From Vulcanimicrobiota bacterium (lineage in GTDB: Bacteria > Eremiobacterota > Eremiobacteria > Baltobacterales > Baltobacteraceae), in contig JAQBPL010000043.1 of the NCBI GenBank assembly GCA_028287545.1, positions 1 to 25,118 of the forward strand: DNA of 25,118 nt, read 5' to 3'. Positions 22,389-25,118 of this stretch are shown here, one piece after another. The position numbers and the translations under genes are program-made. A model generated the notes under the pieces. That model was not told where the DNA came from. It saw nothing but the letters and a program-made list of their open reading frames with translations, and searched no databases. Positions within the stretch are counted from its first letter, which is position 1; every line of letters starts with the position of its first letter.

Positions 22389-23226
22389 TGGGCCGCACGT
22401 AGAGTGCGAGCAGCAAGAGCGCGAAGACGACCGACAAACTCAATTCGGGCGCGAGATACGTCTTGATGAGGTTGTCCACCACGCCGAGCAGCAATCCGCC
22501 CACGATGGCCCCCGAGAGCGTTCCGAAGCCGCCGAAGACCGCCGCGACAAAACCGTAGATCACCAGCGTGTCCATCGTCGCGGGCGTCAGCGTCGTGCTG
22601 GGAACGGCGAGAATTCCGGCCGCGCCGGCGAGTGCGACGCCGATTCCCCAGGTCAGCGAGAGGACGCGCGTGAGCGAGATTCCGGCGAGGCGCGCCGCGA
22701 ACAGATCCTGGCTGAGCGCGCGCATCCCCAGGCCCAGCTTGGTGCGGCGGAGCAGCAGCATGAGCGCCGCGACCAGCACGATCAGCACCGCGAGGTCGAA
22801 CCCCTCCGACGGCACGAGGATCAGCGAACCGAGCGCGATCGACGGCAGCGTGACGAGTTCGGGCAGCGAGCGCGGATCGTAGCCGAAGACGACGCCGACC
22901 AGGCCGGTGAGCAGCATCAGCAGGCCGAGCGTCACCACGATCTGCGTGAGCGGCGGGGCGTCGGCGACGCGGCGCAAGACGAGCACTTCCGTCGCCACGC
23001 CCAGGGCGAACGCCGCGCCGAGCGCGAGCGCGACGGCCAGCGGGTACGGAACGTGCGCGCCGTTGAGCAGGCCCCACGTGACGTACGCCGTCACCACCGC
23101 CATCGCGCCTTGAGCAAAGTTGACGATGCCGCCGGCATTGAAGATCAGGACGATGCCGAGCGCAGCGAGCGCGTAGAGGCTGCCCTGCGCGAGTCCGGAG
23201 AGGACGATCTGCGGCAGGATCGACAA
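22351..23226 (-). CDS. livH: Branched-chain-amino-acid-type ABC permease LivH
   Basis: 291 aa. The start is taken as TTG 23226, which follows the binding-protein stop directly (TAG then TTG), so initiation is probably by re-initiating ribosomes. LivH hallmarks: LPQIVLSGLAQGSLYALAAL, FNAGGIVNFAQGAMAVVTAY, the cytoplasmic loop TKLGLGMRALSQDLFAARLA followed by GIS, and YGFVAAVFGGFGTLSGAIVG near the C-terminus. Eight hydrophobic segments. It pairs with LivM. Confidence 0.93.
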   Translation of the reverse strand: MSILPQIVLSGLAQGSLYALAALGIVLIFNAGGIVNFAQGAMAVVTAYVTWGLLNGAHVPYPLAVALALGAAFALGVATEVLVLRRVADAPPLTQIVVTLGLLMLLTGLVGVVFGYDPRSLPELVTLPSIALGSLILVPSEGFDLAVLIVLVAALMLLLRRTKLGLGMRALSQDLFAARLAGISLTRVLSLTWGIGVALAGAAGILAVPSTTLTPATMDTLVIYGFVAAVFGGFGTLSGAIVGGLLLGVVDNLIKTYLAPELSLSVVFALLLLALYVRPNGLFGRAAVRKV

Positions 23227-24390
23227 CTACGGCTCGACCTTGGAGTTCGGAACCGTCAGCCAGCGCCCGTTCTTGGCCTGCCAGATGAACTGACCGCCGA
23301 TGCCGCGATGGCTCTGCGCGCTGTAGCTCAAGTCGCCGCCGATCGTGTGAAAGCCCTTGATCGATTCCAGCGCGGCGACGAACGCCTCGCGCGTGATCGG
23401 CCCGCGGATGCGGCGCAGTCCTTCGACCGCGACCTGTCCGGCGAGCCAACCCCAGGCCGAGTAGATCTCAGCGGGATGCCCCTGCTCGTAGCGCGCCATC
23501 GCGTCCTCGAACGCCGTCCACTGCGGGTCCTTGCTCTCGGGCGTCGGCAGGAACGCCGCGCAGTACGCGCCTTCCAGGCTAGGCACCGTCTTGAAGATCG
23601 TCGCGTAGCCGCACGCAGATCCCGTGAGCACGCGCACCGGCGCGTAGTTGAACTTCGGCAGCTCGTTGAGGATCTGCGCGGCCGGCGCCGCGATCGTCGC
23701 GAGCACGAGCGCATCGACGCCCGCGGCTTTGAGTTTCACGACGGCGCTGCTGAACTCGACCTGTCCGGGCGAGTACGGCACTTCTTCGACATGCCCGAGC
23801 ACGGACTCGACCGCGGCGAGAATCGGCTTCCCGAACGAGTCGTCCTGGTAGATGATGCCGACCTTCTTGCCGGCGAAATGCGTCTTGAGGAACGTCGCCA
23901 TCGTTTTACCGTCGGTCGTGTACAGCGGCCAGGCCGGGAACACGTACTTCCGCGTCGGCTCGTAGAAGATGGGGCTGCCGGTCGCCATTCCGACCAGCGG
24001 AACGCCGAGATCGTTGAGCGTCGGCGCGACCGCCGCGGTCGTCGGGCTCCCGACGCCGCCCACGATCGCAAAGACGCTGTCTTCGAACACGAGCTTCTTG
24101 ACGAGCGCCGCCGTCTGCGCGGGCTTGTAGCCGTCGTCGTAGCTGATCAGGCGCAACTTCTTTCCGTGCGCGCCGCCTTGCGCGTTGGCCGCCTGCAAGT
24201 ATGCGTCCAGGCCGTACCGCGCCGCGCCGATCGCCGCGTTCGCTCCGGACTGGTCGGCGTACTGACCCAGCGTGATCCAGTCGCCGCTGACGGTTGCGCC
24301 CGGCGCATCCTCCGCCAGCGCCGGTACGACGATGCCCGAGACGGCGAGGAGAGCGGCGGCGATGCCTGCGAGCCGCGAACGAGATTTCAC
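23227..24390 (-). CDS. Periplasmic binding protein of a HAA/Liv-type transporter
   Basis: 387 aa from GTG 24390 with GGAG 5 nt upstream. Residues 1-26 are a Sec signal (LAGIAAALLAVSGIVVPALA). The mature part is a type-1 periplasmic binding fold: ITLGQYADQSGANAAIGAAR, KLRLISYDDGYKPAQTAALV, VFAIVGGVGSPTTAAVAPTL, the hinge segment VGIIYQDDSFG, and YSAWGWLAGQVAVEGLRR. The conserved lysine-rich KKLRLISYDDGYKP and the GSPTTAAV loop are as in LivJ/AmiC/UrtA-like proteins, which bind amino acids, amides, urea or aromatic acids. There is no lipobox Cys. It is the first gene of the operon, below a promoter and leader that look attenuated. Confidence 0.92.
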   Translation of the reverse strand: MKSRSRLAGIAAALLAVSGIVVPALAEDAPGATVSGDWITLGQYADQSGANAAIGAARYGLDAYLQAANAQGGAHGKKLRLISYDDGYKPAQTAALVKKLVFEDSVFAIVGGVGSPTTAAVAPTLNDLGVPLVGMATGSPIFYEPTRKYVFPAWPLYTTDGKTMATFLKTHFAGKKVGIIYQDDSFGKPILAAVESVLGHVEEVPYSPGQVEFSSAVVKLKAAGVDALVLATIAAPAAQILNELPKFNYAPVRVLTGSACGYATIFKTVPSLEGAYCAAFLPTPESKDPQWTAFEDAMARYEQGHPAEIYSAWGWLAGQVAVEGLRRIRGPITREAFVAALESIKGFHTIGGDLSYSAQSHRGIGGQFIWQAKNGRWLTVPNSKVEP

Positions 24391-24419
24391 GATGTCTCCG
24401 TTTTCGAGGGGAAAGCAGC

Positions 24420-24458
24420 AAAAACAAACGAGCCCCCTACCGTTCGGTAGAGGGCTCG
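24420..24458 (-). terminator. Intrinsic terminator/attenuator in the leader of the Liv-type operon
   Basis: On the minus strand a stem of 14 pairs (5' arm 24458-24445, 3' arm 24442-24429, AA at its centre) is followed by TTTGTTTTT (24428-24420). The one non-Watson-Crick pair is U-G on the minus-strand RNA but would be C-A on the plus strand, so the structure is suited to minus-strand transcription. It ends 29 nt before the GTG of the binding-protein gene and 24-30 nt after the leader ORF stop, as expected of an attenuator. Confidence 0.65.
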
Positions 24459-24480
24459 CGACGACGGATGAAAGTCGATG

Positions 24481-24549
24481 CTATGCGAGAAAGAGCCTCT
24501 TCCGAGTCGGCGCGGACGAACGCAGACACGGCATGTCGCAGAACAGCAT
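24481..24549 (-). CDS. Candidate 22-aa leader peptide of the Liv-type operon
   Basis: ATG 24549 to TAG 24481 encodes 22 residues: MLFCDMPCLRSSAP then TRKRLFLA. Four are Leu (codons CTG, CTG, CTC, CTC), two of them within the last four residues. The ATG lies 7 nt after the -10 hexamer, so it would be a leaderless start. The ORF ends 22 nt before the terminator stem. The segment AGAGGCTC (24500-24493), across codons 17-19, is complementary with one bulge to the 5' terminator arm GAGCCCTCT (24457-24449), giving a possible anti-terminator. It is short enough to be chance. Confidence 0.3.
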   Translation of the reverse strand: MLFCDMPCLRSSAPTRKRLFLA

Positions 24550-24556
24550 CGCGTTG

Positions 24557-24585
24557 ATCCTACCGTTCGGAAGACTGCTTGTCAA
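24557..24585 (-). promoter_or_regulatory. Promoter of the Liv-type transporter/monooxygenase operon
   Basis: TTGACA (24585-24580, exact consensus), a 17-nt spacer and TAGGAT (24562-24557). Predicted start is near 24550, giving a leader of about 160 nt before GTG 24390. The sequence CCGAACGGTAGG (24570-24559), spanning the spacer and -10, recurs exactly in the terminator stem (24447-24436), where it is part of the palindrome CTACCGAACGGTAG. A repressor bound at the promoter copy would block polymerase. Confidence 0.7.
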
Positions 24586-24658
24586 CAGCGGGCGAAGCAC
24601 GTTCGCCTGCGAATGCATCGTCTTCCTAACCAGCGCGAGCCTTACGATAGGTGATTGA

Positions 24659-25118
24659 ATGGAACGGAAAAAAGCCTCCGATTTCCCGCAGGAACTCCTC
24701 GATCTCTTTCACTTGTACGTGCACGGCGAGATCGACCGCGGCGCGTTCCTGGCGCGCGCCGGAAAGTTTGCCGTCGGCGGACTCACCGTGGGCGGAATTC
24801 TGGCCATGCTCGCGCCCAACTATGCATGGGCGCAGCAGGTTCCCAAAGACGACAAGCGGATTCGCGCGGAGTACGCGGTCGTGCCGTCGCCACAGGGCAA
24901 CGGCTCGATCAAGGGATACCTCGTGCGGCCGGCGGACGCGACCGCAAAAGTCAACGCGGTCGTGGTGATTCACGAGAACCGCGGTTTGAACCCGTACATC
25001 GAAGACGTCGCACGTCGTCTGGGCACCGTGGGTTACATGGCCTTTGCTCCGGACGGACTGACGTCGGTCGGCGGCTATCCGGGCGACGACGAGAAGGGCG
25101 CGGCGCTGTTTGCCAAGG
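24659..25118 (+). CDS. Dienelactone hydrolase family protein (C-terminus beyond window)
   Basis: ATG 24659 (AGGTG about 7 nt upstream) opens 153 codons that run off the right edge. Residues 1-30 (ASDFPQELLDLFHLYVHGEI, DRGAFLARAGKFAVGG) precede a hydrophobic segment (LTVGGILAMLAPNYAWAQ), the arrangement of exported dienelactone-hydrolase homologues. In those the motif usually reads DRRxFL; here it is D-R-G-A-F-L, so the twin-arginine pair is broken. From residue ~75 the alpha/beta-hydrolase begins (YAVVPSPQGNGSIKGYLVRP, VNAVVVIHENRGLNPYIEDV, YMAFAPDGLTSVGGYPGDD). HENRGL is the family's oxyanion-side motif. The nucleophile and the other triad members lie beyond the edge. It diverges from the Liv-type operon. 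Confidence 0.88.
   Translation, partial: MERKKASDFPQELLDLFHLYVHGEIDRGAFLARAGKFAVGGLTVGGILAMLAPNYAWAQQVPKDDKRIRAEYAVVPSPQGNGSIKGYLVRPADATAKVNAVVVIHENRGLNPYIEDVARRLGTVGYMAFAPDGLTSVGGYPGDDEKGAALFAK

Noticed and set aside
22288..24450. 720-codon open frame on the plus strand
   Set aside because: It lies antisense to livM, livH and the binding-protein gene, is extremely Arg/Glu/Asp-rich and matches no domain; such frames are common opposite GC-rich genes.
1..25118. CRISPR arrays, IS elements, tRNA or rRNA genes, phage or defence systems
   Set aside because: No regularly spaced repeats, transposase-like frames, cloverleaf-compatible segments or defence-type domains were found on reading both strands.

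Overview
The window is GC-rich and gene-dense. It reads as chromosomal DNA from an uncultivated-type diderm bacterium. An outer-membrane-barrel-like protein, several Sec or Tat signal peptides and a periplasmic-type binding-protein transporter point to a two-membrane cell. The gene mix (a DUF5666-like secreted protein, a proline/serine-rich barrel protein, a DUF2231-Rieske fusion) would suit Candidatus Eremiobacterota/Vulcanimicrobiota (WPS-2) or a similar soil lineage. That placement is inference; there is no rRNA or other marker here. I see no tRNA, rRNA, IS element, phage gene or CRISPR array.

Layout. 1-1800: an edge-truncated membrane protein, a 62-aa pentad-repeat protein, a secreted DUF5666-like protein, a possibly frameshifted small secreted ORF and a TfoX-N protein. 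1850-4420: a DUF2231-Rieske membrane protein converging on an orphan single-chain DppB/DppC-like permease that has lost its ATPase-docking loops. 4498-8509: two minus-strand units, MerR-SnoaL-SDR under a classic 19-bp-spacer MerR promoter, and Na+/H+ antiporter-VOC. 8714-11204: a Tat-exported plant-type polyphenol oxidase with a small downstream partner that looks like a second copy of its C-terminal domain, then a DedA protein. 11305-18673: mostly single genes (SDR, small hypothetical, secreted hypothetical, aquaporin, MFS, a beta-hydroxyacid dehydrogenase coupled to a PEBP protein, DUF4282, outer-membrane protein).

18717-24585 is one tightly overlapped minus-strand operon: promoter, leader, substrate-binding protein, LivH, LivM, LivG, LivF, and an NtaA/DszA-type flavin monooxygenase. 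Import and first oxidation of one organic substrate appear to be co-expressed. Its 160-nt leader is the most interesting regulatory object in the window. A near-consensus promoter is followed by a 22-codon ORF with four Leu codons, a possible anti-terminator segment, and a 14-bp stem plus U-tract ending about 30 nt before the first gene. A 12-nt sequence is shared exactly by the promoter and the terminator stem. A dienelactone hydrolase gene diverges from this operon and runs off the right edge.

Genes overlap or abut heavily (ATGA, TGATG and GTGA junctions; convergent genes sharing stop-codon bases). At least two starts, and probably three, lie 6-7 nt after a -10 hexamer, which would give leaderless mRNAs.
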